From contig NZ_CP117782.1 of NCBI RefSeq assembly GCF_028657905.1, forward strand, positions 3,348,001 through 3,412,000: a stretch of 64,000 nt of DNA, given 5' to 3'. The notes beneath the pieces are model-generated. The model was not told the origin of the DNA, searched no databases, and saw nothing but the letters and a program-made list of their open reading frames with translations. Below, piece by piece: positions 21,380 to 30,330 of the stretch. The position numbers were made by a program, and so were the translations under genes. The DNA is from Burkholderia sp. FERM BP-3421. Its GTDB lineage: Bacteria; Pseudomonadota; Gammaproteobacteria; Burkholderiales; Burkholderiaceae. Positions within the stretch are counted from its first letter, which is position 1, and the number at the start of each line of letters is the position of its first letter.

Positions 21380-22039
21380 TCATTGTGCTACAGCGTCGCC
21401 ATCTTCGCTGGCGACCGACGGCCGCAGCCAGCTCTCGATCAATGCATGGGCGTCGTCGAGGCCGACCCGCTTGAGCGCCGAGAACAGCTGCACGGTGAGC
21501 GTGCCTTCGTAGCCCGCGGCGCGGTAGGCGTCGAGTTCCTTCTGGGTCGAGCGCAGCGCGTTGATGCTTTCCTGGCGCGTCAATTTGTCGCATTTGGTCA
21601 GCAGCGTGTGAATCGGCTTGCCGGTCGGTGCAAACCACTCGATCATGCGTCGGTCGAGTTCGGTCAGCGGGCGGCGCGAATCCATCATCAGAATCATCCC
21701 GCGCAGCTGCGGCCGGGACTGCAGGTAGCTCGACAGCAGGGCTTCCCAGTGGGCCTTCGCGGCCCCCGGCACTTCCGCGTAGCCGTAGCCCGGCAGGTCG
21801 ACGAGGTTCGCGACCGGCTCGGCGGCCGGGCCGACGGAGAAGTAGTTGATGTGCTGGGTGCGCCCGGGCGTCTTCGACGCGAAGGCGAGCCGCTTCTGGT
21901 TGCACAGAATGTTGATCGCGGTGGACTTGCCCGCGTTCGAGCGTCCGGCGAAGGCGATCTCCGGCTGCACCGTCGGCGGCAGGTCGCGCAGGTGGTTGAC
22001 GGTCGTGTAGAAGCGGGCTTGATGGAGCAGGAAGGCCAT
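21380..22039 (-). CDS. engB: Ribosome-biogenesis GTPase EngB/YihA
   Basis: 219-residue circularly-related TRAFAC GTPase needed for 50S assembly. G1 is [10 protein letters not shown]3 DLPGYGY, G4 TKCDK and G5 SALKR. I start it at 22039 ([17 protein letters not shown]), which matches the family. The frame stays open to 22141 ([15 protein letters not shown]), a low-complexity Pro/Ala stretch without family support. None of these starts has a convincing Shine-Dalgarno, so the start is the uncertain part. Confidence 0.93.
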   Translation of the reverse strand: MAFLLHQARFYTTVNHLRDLPPTVQPEIAFAGRSNAGKSTAINILCNQKRLAFASKTPGRTQHINYFSVGPAAEPVANLVDLPGYGYAEVPGAAKAHWEALLSSYLQSRPQLRGMILMMDSRRPLTELDRRMIEWFAPTGKPIHTLLTKCDKLTRQESINALRSTQKELDAYRAAGYEGTLTVQLFSALKRVGLDDAHALIESWLRPSVASEDGDAVAQ

Positions 22040-22254
22040 GGGAACCGGAGGGGCAGGGACGGCGCGGGCCGCCCGATGGGGTGGGAGTGGCTCCGCGGTA
22101 GCCCGGATAGGCGGCGGAGCTTTCATCGCGATATTGTACAATACGGCGGTTTTACCGAGGCCAGTGAAGCCGGTGCGGGTGCTTGTGCGGTAGACTGGTT
22201 GCCGTCGTTTTTTGCAGAACCTCTAATTCCCACAAGACGAAACAAGGTGTGCGA

Positions 22255-22908
22255 ATGAATCGACTGTGCAAGTCTCTGATGGTGCTTCAGGTTGCAGCAG
22301 GGTTCGTTGGTTTCGTAGCAGAAGCAGGCGCGGCGGAAGCGGCCAAGCCGGATCTGGATCGCGGCAAGGCGATCGCCTCACAGGTCTGCGCGTCGTGTCA
22401 CGGTGCGGACGGCAACAGTGCGACGGGCGCGTTCCCGAAGCTCGCCGGCCAGCATCCCGAGTATCTGGTCAAGCAGCTGAACGATTTCAAGACGCAACCC
22501 GGCGCGAAGCGGCCCACCCGCAACAACGCCGTGATGGTGGGCTTCGCGGCGGCGCTGAACGAGCAGGACATGCGCAACGTCGCGGCCTACTACGGATCGC
22601 AGGCGGCGAAGCCGGGCACCGCGCGCAACGCGGATACCGTGCCGATCGGCCAGAAGATCTATCGCGGGGGCATCGCGGAGAAGGGCGTGCCGGCCTGCGC
22701 GAGCTGCCACGGGGCGACGGGGCAGGGGATCCCGGTTCAATATCCCCGCCTGTCGGGGCAGTGGGCGGATTACACCGCCGCCCAGTTGACCGCGTTCCAG
22801 CAGGGCGCGGGCGCGCGCAGCAACAACGAGCCGATGCATCAGATCGCCTCGCGCTTGTCGGACAGCGAGGTGAAGGCCGTGGCCGATTACATCGCCGGCC
22901 TGCGCTGA
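22255..22908 (+). CDS. Periplasmic dihaem cytochrome c4
   Basis: 217 residues. The signal peptide (residues about 1-28, ending AEAGAAEA) is followed by two class I cytochrome c domains, each with a CASCH haem site (Cys45-His49 and Cys148-His152) and a distal methionine segment. It probably carries electrons to terminal oxidases. I start it at 22255 with AAGG upstream; the frame is open 72 bases earlier without a signal-like N-terminus. It lies just before the resB-ccsA haem attachment genes, which it needs for maturation. Confidence 0.93.
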   Translation: MNRLCKSLMVLQVAAGFVGFVAEAGAAEAAKPDLDRGKAIASQVCASCHGADGNSATGAFPKLAGQHPEYLVKQLNDFKTQPGAKRPTRNNAVMVGFAAALNEQDMRNVAAYYGSQAAKPGTARNADTVPIGQKIYRGGIAEKGVPACASCHGATGQGIPVQYPRLSGQWADYTAAQLTAFQQGAGARSNNEPMHQIASRLSDSEVKAVADYIAGLR

Positions 22909-22968
22909 TGCGGTTCGCACGCGGATGAAACACGCTGGTTGCCAACGGGCGGCCGGTGCAAGAACAAG

Positions 22969-23014
22969 AAAAGGGTGGGGCGCCGCTGGCAAGCGGCCGC
23001 CTTGCCCTTTTTTG
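22969..23014 (+). terminator. Intrinsic terminator after the cytochrome c4 gene
   Basis: AAGGG pairs with CCCTT around inner stems GGCG/CGCC and CGCT/AGCG, followed by TTTTTTG. It separates the cytochrome gene from resB, whose ATG lies 18 bp after the T-tract. Confidence 0.75.
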
Positions 23015-23032
23015 TTGTCAGTCGGAGTTTGA

Positions 23033-25228
23033 ATGAGCGTTACCACATCGGGGTTGCAGTCCAAGTCGGGCCAGCGGGCCGCGAAGAGCGCGGTCGAGCT
23101 GCTGAGTTCGATGCGCTTCGCCATCGCCTTGCTGGTGGTCCTGTCGATCGCGAGCATCATCGGCACCGTGCTCACGCAGGACGATCCCTATCCGAACTAC
23201 GTGAACCAGTTCGGTCCGTTCTGGGCCGACATCTTCCGCTCGCTGGGCCTCTACAACGTGTACAGCGCGTGGTGGTTCATGCTGATCCTGATCTTCCTCG
23301 TCGTGTCGATCTCGCTGTGCGTGATCCGCAACGCGCCGAAGATGCTCGCCGACGTGAAGAGCTGGAAGGACAAGGTCCGCGAGGGCAGTCTGCGCGCGTT
23401 TCACCACAAGGCCGAGTACGCGGTGCACGGCGAGCGCGCGCAAGTCGCCCAGACGCTCGCCGGGTTCGTGCGCAAGGCCGGTTACCAGCACGTCGTGCGC
23501 GAGTCGGACGGCGCGACGCTGATCGCCGCGAAGCGCGGCGCGCTGACCAAGTTCGGCTACATCTCCGCCCACCTCGCGATCGTCGTGATCTGCATCGGCG
23601 GGCTGCTCGACAGCAACCTGCCGATCAAATTCCAGATGTGGATGTTTGGCAAGAGCCCGGTCAACACGAGCGCGACGATCAGCGAGATCTCGCCCGATCA
23701 TCGGCTGTCGGCGGCGAACCCGACGTTCCGCGGCTACGCCTGGGTGCCGGAAGGCCAGTTCGTGTCGACCGCGATCCTCAACCAGCCGAACGGCTCGCTG
23801 ATCCAGGATTTGCCGTTCTCGATCCAGCTCAACAAGTTCATCGTCGACTACTACTCGACCGGCATGCCCAAGCTGTTCGCGAGCGACATCGTCGTGATCG
23901 ACCGCGAGACAGGCCGCAAGATCCCGGCGCGGGTCGAGGTGAACAAGCCGTTCACGTACAAGGGCGTGTCGATCTACCAGTCGAGCTTCCAGGACGGCGG
24001 CTCGCTGATGGAAATGACCGCGTACCCGATGAGCGGCGACAGCCTCAAGACCTTCCCGGTCAAGGGCGCGATCGGCGGCGCGGTGCCGCTGCCCGGCCCC
24101 GACGGCGACACGATCGAGTTTTCCGATTTCCGCGCGATCAACGTCGAGAACATCTCGGACGCGAGCGGCAAGACCGATGCGCGCGGCGTCGCGACGACCC
24201 GCACGCTGCGCGAGGCGTTCGACGAGCGGCTCGGCTCCGGCGCGAAGACCTCCAAGCCGCTCGAACTGCACAACGTCGGGCCGTCGGTGCAGTACAAGGT
24301 GCGCGGCAAGGACGGCCAGGCGCGCGAATTCAACAACTACATGCTGCCCGTCGAGATCGCGGGCGAACGCGTGTTCCTCGCCGGCGTGCGCGCGAGCCCG
24401 AACGATCCGTTCCGCTACCTGCGGATCCCGGCCGACAGCCAGGATACGCTCGGCGAATGGATGCGCCTGCGCGCCGCGCTCGAGGATCCGGCCGTGCGCA
24501 CCGAGGCGGCGCGCCGTTTCGCGCAGCGCTCGCTGTCCGGCGCCGAGGCCGGCCTGCGCGCACGCCTGAACGACAGCGCGCTGCGGGTCTTGACCCTTTT
24601 CTCGGCGTCCGACGACAGCGTCGGCCGGGGCGCCGACGGCCAGCCGCTCGGCGGGTTCCAGGCCGTCGCGACCTTCATCGACCGCTCGGTGCCGAAGGGG
24701 GAGCAGGAGAAGGCGGCCGGCCTGCTGCTGCGCATGCTCGAAGGATCGATGTGGGAGGTCTGGCAGGTCGCGCGCGAGCGCGCCGGCGAGCCGCCCGTGC
24801 AGCAGGGCGCGGATACGATCCGCTTCGTGCAGAGCGCGATCAACGCGTTGTCGGACAGTTTCCTGTACGGCGCCCCCGTTTATTTGCAGCTCGATTCGTT
24901 CAAGCAGGTGCAGGCGTCGGTGTTCCAGCTCACGCGCGCGCCCGGCAAGAATCTGGTGTATCTTGGCAGCCTGCTGCTGGTGCTCGGCATCTTCTCGATG
25001 TTCTACGTGCGTGAACGGCGGCTGTGGTTCTGGCTCAAGGACACGGGCACGGGCGTCAGCGTGGTGATGGCGATGTCCAGCGCACGCAAGACCTTCGATT
25101 TCGAGAAAGAGTTCGTGCAGACGCGCGACGCGGCAGGCGCCGTGTTGGGCGCCGCACCAGGCGACGCCGCCGGCGCGCCTGCCGCCCGCGCCCCGCAGGG
25201 CGCCGGCTCCGAGGAAACCATCCGGTAA
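23033..25228 (+). CDS. resB: System II cytochrome c biogenesis protein ResB
   Basis: 731-residue membrane protein (Ccs1/ResB family) that partners CcsA to deliver reduced haem to apocytochromes in the periplasm. Transmembrane segments lie near residues 25-45 (MRFAIALLVVLSIASIIGTV), 80-100 and 170-190, with a large periplasmic domain and a last helix near 640-660. The C-terminal tail after about residue 700 is Ala/Gly/Pro-rich and variable. The start follows CGGAG. ccsA begins 4 bp after the stop. Confidence 0.94.
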   Translation: MSVTTSGLQSKSGQRAAKSAVELLSSMRFAIALLVVLSIASIIGTVLTQDDPYPNYVNQFGPFWADIFRSLGLYNVYSAWWFMLILIFLVVSISLCVIRNAPKMLADVKSWKDKVREGSLRAFHHKAEYAVHGERAQVAQTLAGFVRKAGYQHVVRESDGATLIAAKRGALTKFGYISAHLAIVVICIGGLLDSNLPIKFQMWMFGKSPVNTSATISEISPDHRLSAANPTFRGYAWVPEGQFVSTAILNQPNGSLIQDLPFSIQLNKFIVDYYSTGMPKLFASDIVVIDRETGRKIPARVEVNKPFTYKGVSIYQSSFQDGGSLMEMTAYPMSGDSLKTFPVKGAIGGAVPLPGPDGDTIEFSDFRAINVENISDASGKTDARGVATTRTLREAFDERLGSGAKTSKPLELHNVGPSVQYKVRGKDGQAREFNNYMLPVEIAGERVFLAGVRASPNDPFRYLRIPADSQDTLGEWMRLRAALEDPAVRTEAARRFAQRSLSGAEAGLRARLNDSALRVLTLFSASDDSVGRGADGQPLGGFQAVATFIDRSVPKGEQEKAAGLLLRMLEGSMWEVWQVARERAGEPPVQQGADTIRFVQSAINALSDSFLYGAPVYLQLDSFKQVQASVFQLTRAPGKNLVYLGSLLLVLGIFSMFYVRERRLWFWLKDTGTGVSVVMAMSSARKTFDFEKEFVQTRDAAGAVLGAAPGDAAGAPAARAPQGAGSEETIR

Positions 25229-25232
25229 GATC

Positions 25233-26426
25233 ATGGACCTGACCCAAGTTACTTCCGCTTCTTCGTCGCCGCGCGCTCCCGCCGCGGCGCAGAACCCGCT
25301 CTTCGACGAGCGGCCGTTCCTGCGGCGCCTGTCGCTCGTCGACTGGCTGTTCGCACTGGCGCTCGTGGTGGGCGCGGGCTATGCGCTCGTGCATTACCAG
25401 GCGCACATGAATTACTACGACAAGGCGGTGCTGGTCGGCACCGTGCCGGCGCTCGCCATTCTCGGCTGGCGCTGGAAGCCCGCGCGGCTCCTGATGGCCT
25501 CGATCGCCGTGCTGTCGCTGCTGTCGATCCAGATTTACCAGGGCGATCTCGCCCGCGCCGATTCGGCGTTCTTCCTCAAGTACTTCCTGTCGAGCCAGTC
25601 GGCGATCCTGTGGATGAGCGCGCTGTTCGTGCTTGCCACGGTGTTCTACTGGATCGGCATGCTGGCGCGCGCGGAGACGGGCGGCGCGATCGGCCAGAAG
25701 CTCACCTGGGTCGCGGTGTTGATGGGCTTCACCGGCCTGATGGTGCGCTGGTATGAGTCCTACCTGATCGGCGCGGACGTCGGCCATATCCCGGTGTCCA
25801 ACCTGTATGAAGTGTTCGTGCTGTTCAGCCTGATCACCGCGCTGCTCTATCTGTACTACGAAGGTCACTACGGCACGCGCGCACTCGGCGCGTTCGTGCT
25901 GCTCGTGATCAGCGCGGCGGTCGGTTTCCTGATGTGGTACTCGATCGCGCGCGACGCGCAGCAGATCCAGCCGCTCGTGCCGGCGCTGCAGAGCTGGTGG
26001 ATGAAGATCCACGTGCCCGCGAACTTCATCGGCTACGGCAGCTTCGCGCTGTCCGCGATGGTGAGCGTCGCCTACCTGTGCAAGGAGCGCGGCGTGCTCG
26101 CGGATCGCCTGCCGACGCTCGAGGTGCTCGACGACGTGATGTACAAGTCGATCGCGGTCGGCTTCGCGTTCTTCACGATCGCGACCATCCTCGGCGCGCT
26201 GTGGGCGGCCGAGGCATGGGGCGGCTACTGGAGCTGGGATCCGAAGGAGACCTGGGCGCTGATCGTCTGGCTCAACTACGCGGCATGGCTGCACATGCGC
26301 CTGATGAAGGGGCTGCGCGGCACGGTCGCGGCCTGGTGGGCGCTGACGGGCCTGCTCGTCACGACCTTCGCGTTCCTGGGCGTCAACATGTTCCTGTCGG
26401 GGCTGCACAGCTACGGCAAGTTGTAA
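25233..26426 (+). CDS. ccsA: Cytochrome c haem lyase CcsA/CcsB (ResC)
   Basis: 397 residues. About eight transmembrane helices frame the haem-handling WWD motif AWGGYWSWDPKETWALI (from residue about 328). Conserved histidines lie in the flanking loops, for example WMKIHVPANF and AAWLHMRLMKG. With ResB it forms the system II haem attachment machinery. ATG is 4 bp after resB; the Shine-Dalgarno GTAAGAT is weak, suggesting coupling. Confidence 0.95.
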   Translation: MDLTQVTSASSSPRAPAAAQNPLFDERPFLRRLSLVDWLFALALVVGAGYALVHYQAHMNYYDKAVLVGTVPALAILGWRWKPARLLMASIAVLSLLSIQIYQGDLARADSAFFLKYFLSSQSAILWMSALFVLATVFYWIGMLARAETGGAIGQKLTWVAVLMGFTGLMVRWYESYLIGADVGHIPVSNLYEVFVLFSLITALLYLYYEGHYGTRALGAFVLLVISAAVGFLMWYSIARDAQQIQPLVPALQSWWMKIHVPANFIGYGSFALSAMVSVAYLCKERGVLADRLPTLEVLDDVMYKSIAVGFAFFTIATILGALWAAEAWGGYWSWDPKETWALIVWLNYAAWLHMRLMKGLRGTVAAWWALTGLLVTTFAFLGVNMFLSGLHSYGKL

Positions 26427-26452
26427 GATTCGCCGCGCTCGACCGACTCATC

Positions 26453-26485
26453 ACCGCCGCTGCACCTCGTGCGCGGCGGTTTTTT
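26453..26485 (+). terminator. Intrinsic terminator after ccsA
   Basis: ACCGCCGC (26453-26460) pairs with GCGGCGGT (26473-26480), enclosing GCAC/GTGC, followed by TTTTTG. Confidence 0.9.
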
Positions 26486-26585
26486 GTTGCGCGGCCGGTT
26501 TCGCGGCAGGCTGAACGGCGGGCCCGCGCATGTGTCGAACGCTCGTCGGGCCCGTCGCCCGACCGGGCAGAATGGAGCATCAGCC

Positions 26586-27581
26586 ATGTGGATCAAGCCT
26601 ACGCAGCACGCCGACCTGGCCGGCGACGCAATTCCCCGCAGCGAAATCACCCCGCAAGCCGTGTTCGAGCAGCGCCGCCGCTTCATGCAGGCGGCCGGCG
26701 CCGCGGCGGCGGGCGGCCTGCTCGGCGCGAGCGCGCCGGCGTTCGCCGCTTACGCGTCGCCGGACCCGCGCGCGGCCAAGCTCGCCGCGCGCACCAATCC
26801 GGCCTTCGTCGTCGCCGACAAGGCCACGTCCTTCAAGGACCTCACCACCTACAACAACTTCTACGAATTCGGCACCGACAAGGGCGATCCCGCGCAGAAC
26901 GCCGGCACGCTGCGGGCGCGCCCGTGGCGCGTGAGCGTCGAAGGGGCGGTCCGGCATCCCAAGGTCTATGACCTCGACGAGCTGCTGAAGCTCGCGCCGC
27001 TCGAGGAGCGCGTGTACCGGCTGCGCTGCGTCGAGGGCTGGTCGATGGTGATTCCCTGGATCGGTGTGCCGCTCGCGGAACTGATCCGGCGCGTGCAGCC
27101 GACCGGCAGCGCGAAGTACGTGCAGTTCATCACGCTCGCCGATCCGTCGCAGATGCCGGGCCTCGCCGCTCCGATCCTCGACTGGCCTTATTCGGAAGGG
27201 CTGCGCCTCGACGAGGCGATGCATCCGCTGACGCTGCTCACGATGGGCATGTACGGGCAGGTGCTGCCGAACCAGAACGGCGCGCCGGTGCGGATCGTCG
27301 TGCCCTGGAAGTACGGCTTCAAGAGCGCGAAGTCGATCGTGAAGATCCGCTTCGTCGAACAACAGCCGCCGACGAGCTGGAATACCTACGCGCCGAAGGA
27401 ATACGGCTTCTACTCGAACGTGAATCCGAACGTCGACCATCCGCGCTGGAGCCAGGCAACCGAGCGCCGGATCGGCGACGACGGCTTCTTCACGCCGAAG
27501 CGCAAGACGCTGATGTTCAACGGCTACGGCGAGGCGGTGGCGTCCCTGTATCAGGGCATGGACCTCAAGAAGTTCTTTTGA
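26586..27581 (+). CDS. msrP: Periplasmic methionine sulfoxide reductase, catalytic subunit
   Basis: 331-residue molybdopterin enzyme (YedY family) that repairs oxidised methionines in periplasmic proteins using quinol electrons through MsrQ. A Tat signal lies near residues 30-55 ([20 protein letters not shown]). The molybdenum-ligating Cys148 is in YRLRCVEGW. The oxidoreductase fold runs to the C-terminus, ending GMDLKKFF. I start it at 26586; upstream in-frame sequence lies in the ccsA terminator region and is not protein-like. msrQ follows after 8 bp. Confidence 0.95.
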   Translation: MWIKPTQHADLAGDAIPRSEITPQAVFEQRRRFMQAAGAAAAGGLLGASAPAFAAYASPDPRAAKLAARTNPAFVVADKATSFKDLTTYNNFYEFGTDKGDPAQNAGTLRARPWRVSVEGAVRHPKVYDLDELLKLAPLEERVYRLRCVEGWSMVIPWIGVPLAELIRRVQPTGSAKYVQFITLADPSQMPGLAAPILDWPYSEGLRLDEAMHPLTLLTMGMYGQVLPNQNGAPVRIVVPWKYGFKSAKSIVKIRFVEQQPPTSWNTYAPKEYGFYSNVNPNVDHPRWSQATERRIGDDGFFTPKRKTLMFNGYGEAVASLYQGMDLKKFF

Positions 27582-27589
27582 GGCGTCGC

Positions 27590-28243
27590 ATGAATTCCGA
27601 CCTCCATGTGTCCTCGCGGACCGGCGCGCCGGCGCGGGCCGGCGGCGCGCCGCGCTGGATCGCCGCCGCGAAGCTCGCGCTGTTCGTTGCGTGTCTGTAT
27701 CCGCTCGCGCGGATCGTGCTGTTCGGCGCGACCGGCCGGCTCGGCGCGAATCCGGTGGAATTCGTCACGCGCTCGACGGGCCTCTGGGCCCTCGTGTTCC
27801 TGTGCGTCACGCTGGCCGTGACGCCGCTGAGGCAGCTCGCCGGCCTGCCCGCGCTGCTGCGGTTCCGCCGCATGCTGGGCCTTTATGCGTTCTTCTACGC
27901 GACGCTCCATTTCACGACCTACCTGTGGTTCGATAAATGGTTCGACGTGCCGGCTATCGCGCAGGACGTCGTCAAGCGGCCTTTCATCACGGTCGGCTTC
28001 GCCGCGTTCGTGTTGCTGATGCCGCTGGCCGCGACCTCGCCGCGCGCGATGGTCCGGCGTCTCGGGCGGCGCTGGCAGAGCCTGCACCGGGCGATCTACG
28101 CGATCGCGCTGTTCGCGGTGCTGCATTTCTGGTGGATGAAGGCCGGCAAGCACGATCTCGGGCAGCCGAAGTTGTACGGCGCGATCGTGCTCGCGCTGCT
28201 GGCGGCGCGTCTGTTCGCGTGGTGGCGGCGCGGCCGCCGGTGA
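27590..28243 (+). CDS. msrQ: MsrPQ haem-binding membrane subunit
   Basis: 217-residue ferric-reductase-like membrane protein with about six helices (YedZ family). It carries haem b ligand histidines in FYATLHFTTYLW and LHRAIYAIALFAVLHFWWM, and passes electrons from the quinol pool to MsrP. It starts at ATG 27590 with GGCG as the only Shine-Dalgarno hint, so coupling to msrP is likely. The N-terminal 25 residues are Gly/Ala/Arg-rich and variable. Confidence 0.93.
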   Translation: MNSDLHVSSRTGAPARAGGAPRWIAAAKLALFVACLYPLARIVLFGATGRLGANPVEFVTRSTGLWALVFLCVTLAVTPLRQLAGLPALLRFRRMLGLYAFFYATLHFTTYLWFDKWFDVPAIAQDVVKRPFITVGFAAFVLLMPLAATSPRAMVRRLGRRWQSLHRAIYAIALFAVLHFWWMKAGKHDLGQPKLYGAIVLALLAARLFAWWRRGRR

Positions 28244-28252
28244 CGGCGCAAT

Positions 28253-28280
28253 AAAAAAGGCGATGGCCGGTGCCATCGCC
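28253..28280 (-). terminator. Intrinsic terminator of lysA
   Basis: Read on the minus strand, GGCGATGGC and GCCATCGCC form a 9-bp stem with a 4-base loop, followed by TTTTTTATT. On the plus strand it is followed by CTTCTTCC, so it also weakly terminates msrPQ. Confidence 0.85.
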
Positions 28281-28321
28281 CTTCTTCCTCGCGTGGGTGC
28301 CGCGCGCCGAAGCGCGGCGAC

Positions 28322-29593
28322 CTACGCGTTGTCCGGCAGGATCGCCTCGTTGTCGAACAGGCTTTCGATCGTCTCGCGCGGCCGCACGAGGTACGCATTC
28401 TCGCCGTCGACGAGCACCTCGGCCGCGCGCGGCCGCGTGTTGTAGTTCGAACTCATCGTGAAGCCGTACGCGCCCGCCGAGCGGATCGCGAGCAGGTCGC
28501 CCGGCTCGAGCGCGAGCCGGCGCTCGCGGCCGAGCCAATCGCCGCTTTCGCAGACCGGACCGACCACGTCGTACAGCACCGGTGCGGCGTCGGCGCGCGG
28601 CTTCACCGGCTCGATCGCGTGATAGGCCTCGTACATCGCGGGGCGCGCGAGATCGTTCATCGCGGCGTCGACGATCGCGAAGTTCTTCTCCTCGCCCGGC
28701 TTCAGGAATTCGACGCGAGTCAGCAGGATGCCCGCGTTGCCGGTCAGCGAGCGGCCCGGCTCGAAGAAGATCTCGCGCTGGCCGTGCCCGCGCGCGTCGA
28801 TGCGCGCGAGCACGGCGCGCACGAACGCGCCGATCTCGGGCGGCGCTTCGTCGTCATAGGTGATGCCGAGGCCGCCGCCGACGTCGACGTGGTGGATCGG
28901 CACGCCGTCCGCCTCGATCTGCTCGACGAGGTCGAGCAGCTTGTCGATGGCGTCGAGATACGGGCTCAGCTCGGTGATCTGCGAGCCGATGTGGCAGTCG
29001 ATCCCGACGATCTTCAGGTTCGGCAGCGCGGCGGCGGCGCGGTAGGCCGCGCGCGCGTCGCTGAACGCGATGCCGAATTTGTTCCCCTTCAGGCCGGTCG
29101 AGATGTACGGATGGGTTTTCGGGTCGACGTCCGGATTCACGCGCAGCGACACGGGGGCCTGGCGGCCGAGTGCGCCCGCGACCGCATTGAGGCGGTCGAG
29201 CTCGGGCAGCGATTCGACGTTGAAGCACTTGACCCCGGCCTCGAGCGCGACGCGCATCTCGTCCGCGCTCTTGCCGACGCCCGAGAACACCACGTTCGAG
29301 GCCTGGCCGCCCGCCGCCAGCACGCGCGCCAGCTCGCCGCCCGACACGATGTCGAAACCCGCGCCGAGGCGTGCGAACACGTTGAGCACGCCCAGGTTGC
29401 TGTTCGCCTTGACGGCGACGTAGATCGCCGCGCGCCGGCCCTGGCAGGCGTCGGCGTAGGCCGTGTAGGCAGCGGTCAGCGCCGCGCGCGAGTATACGTA
29501 CAGCGGGGTGTCGAAGTGTTCGGCGAGCTTGTCTGCGGGGATGCCTTCGGCGTGCAGCGTGCCATCGACGTAATCAAAGGCGGCTTGAGTCAT
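28322..29593 (-). CDS. lysA: Diaminopimelate decarboxylase
   Basis: 423-residue PLP enzyme catalysing the last step of lysine synthesis (meso-diaminopimelate to lysine). The PLP lysine is in IYVAVKANSNLGVL near residue 60. The glycine-rich phosphate loop is VDVGGGLGITY and the catalytic cysteine is in CESGDWLG. It starts MTQAAFDYVDGTLH, six bases after the lptM stop, so the two form a minus-strand operon. Confidence 0.97.
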   Translation of the reverse strand: MTQAAFDYVDGTLHAEGIPADKLAEHFDTPLYVYSRAALTAAYTAYADACQGRRAAIYVAVKANSNLGVLNVFARLGAGFDIVSGGELARVLAAGGQASNVVFSGVGKSADEMRVALEAGVKCFNVESLPELDRLNAVAGALGRQAPVSLRVNPDVDPKTHPYISTGLKGNKFGIAFSDARAAYRAAAALPNLKIVGIDCHIGSQITELSPYLDAIDKLLDLVEQIEADGVPIHHVDVGGGLGITYDDEAPPEIGAFVRAVLARIDARGHGQREIFFEPGRSLTGNAGILLTRVEFLKPGEEKNFAIVDAAMNDLARPAMYEAYHAIEPVKPRADAAPVLYDVVGPVCESGDWLGRERRLALEPGDLLAIRSAGAYGFTMSSNYNTRPRAAEVLVDGENAYLVRPRETIESLFDNEAILPDNA

Positions 29594-29599
29594 GCGGAA

Positions 29600-29893
29600 T
29601 CATTGGGCGGGGGTAACGCCGGACGCGGGCGTGGGCTGGACGGGAGCCGTGCGCAGGTCGCTCTGCGTGGACAGCTCGGGCGACAGCATGAGCGGCGTGC
29701 CGGAGGTATCGGGGACCGTGCCGTCCGGCGCGGATGCGGCGTCTGCATCGGACGCGACGTCGGCGGACGGCGGTTGCATCGGCAGGGCCGGCCTCGGCGG
29801 CACGACCGGCATGTACAGCGCGCCGCTCTGGCCGCAGCCGGAGAGCGCCAAAGCCGCTACAATCGCGCTCATCTGGAAAGCGATGCGCATCAT
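29600..29893 (-). CDS. lptM: Small outer-membrane lipoprotein LptM (YifL family)
   Basis: 97-residue lipoprotein. A signal peptide with lipobox LSGC places the lipidated cysteine at residue 20, followed by GQSGALYMP, the conserved family signature. The remainder is a low-complexity Pro/Ala/Asp tail. In E. coli LptM stabilises the LptD LPS translocon, and the gene lies between cyaY and dapF; here it lies between cyaY and lysA, the same neighbourhood. Two adjacent ATG codons could serve as start. Confidence 0.88.
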   Translation of the reverse strand: MMRIAFQMSAIVAALALSGCGQSGALYMPVVPPRPALPMQPPSADVASDADAASAPDGTVPDTSGTPLMLSPELSTQSDLRTAPVQPTPASGVTPAQ

Positions 29894-29926
29894 CGTCCCT
29901 AAACAATTGAATCGACCGAGTTTAGC

Positions 29927-30253
29927 ATGTCCGACACCGAATACCTGACCCGCGCCGAAGCCGTCCTGGCGGCCGTCGAACGCGCGGTCGACGCGGCCAA
30001 CGAAGGCGACGCCGACATCGATCTGGAACGCAACGGCAGCGTGCTCACGCTGACGTTCGAGAACGGCTCGAAGATCATCATCAACCTGCAGCCGCCGATG
30101 AAGGAAGTGTGGATCGCCGCGAAGGCGGGCGGCTTCCACTTCCGTTTCGTCGACGGTGCGTGGCGCGATACGCGCAGCGGCCTGGAATTCTATGCGGCGC
30201 TGACCGACTATGCGACCCAGCAGGCCGGCCTGCCGGTGACGTTCGAGGCCTGA
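29927..30253 (+). CDS. cyaY: Frataxin-like iron-sulfur assembly protein CyaY
   Basis: 108-residue frataxin fold that binds IscS and modulates Fe-S cluster assembly. It has an acidic N-terminal helix ([20 protein letters not shown] region, residues about 22-40), the strand [20 protein letters not shown], and GGFHFRF. It is divergent from lptM with only 33 bp between starts, so each promoter must overlap the other gene. Confidence 0.95.
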   Translation: MSDTEYLTRAEAVLAAVERAVDAANEGDADIDLERNGSVLTLTFENGSKIIINLQPPMKEVWIAAKAGGFHFRFVDGAWRDTRSGLEFYAALTDYATQQAGLPVTFEA

Positions 30254-30281
30254 GCCGGCGCCGGACCGGCGCGGAATCAGG

Positions 30282-30309
30282 AAAAAAGCGGCCCTGAAGC
30301 CGCTTTTTT
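30282..30309. terminator. Bidirectional terminator between cyaY and mrcA
   Basis: AAAAAAGCGGC (30282-30292) and GCCGCTTTTTT (30299-30309) form a perfect 11-bp stem with loop CCTGAA, symmetrical for both strands. Confidence 0.92.
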
Positions 30310-30330
30310 CTTGGGGAAGCCCGCGCGGCC

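Noticed and set aside
22040..22141. N-terminal extension of EngB (34 codons)
   Set aside because: Pro/Ala-rich sequence unlike the family and no Shine-Dalgarno. Kept as a noted alternative only.
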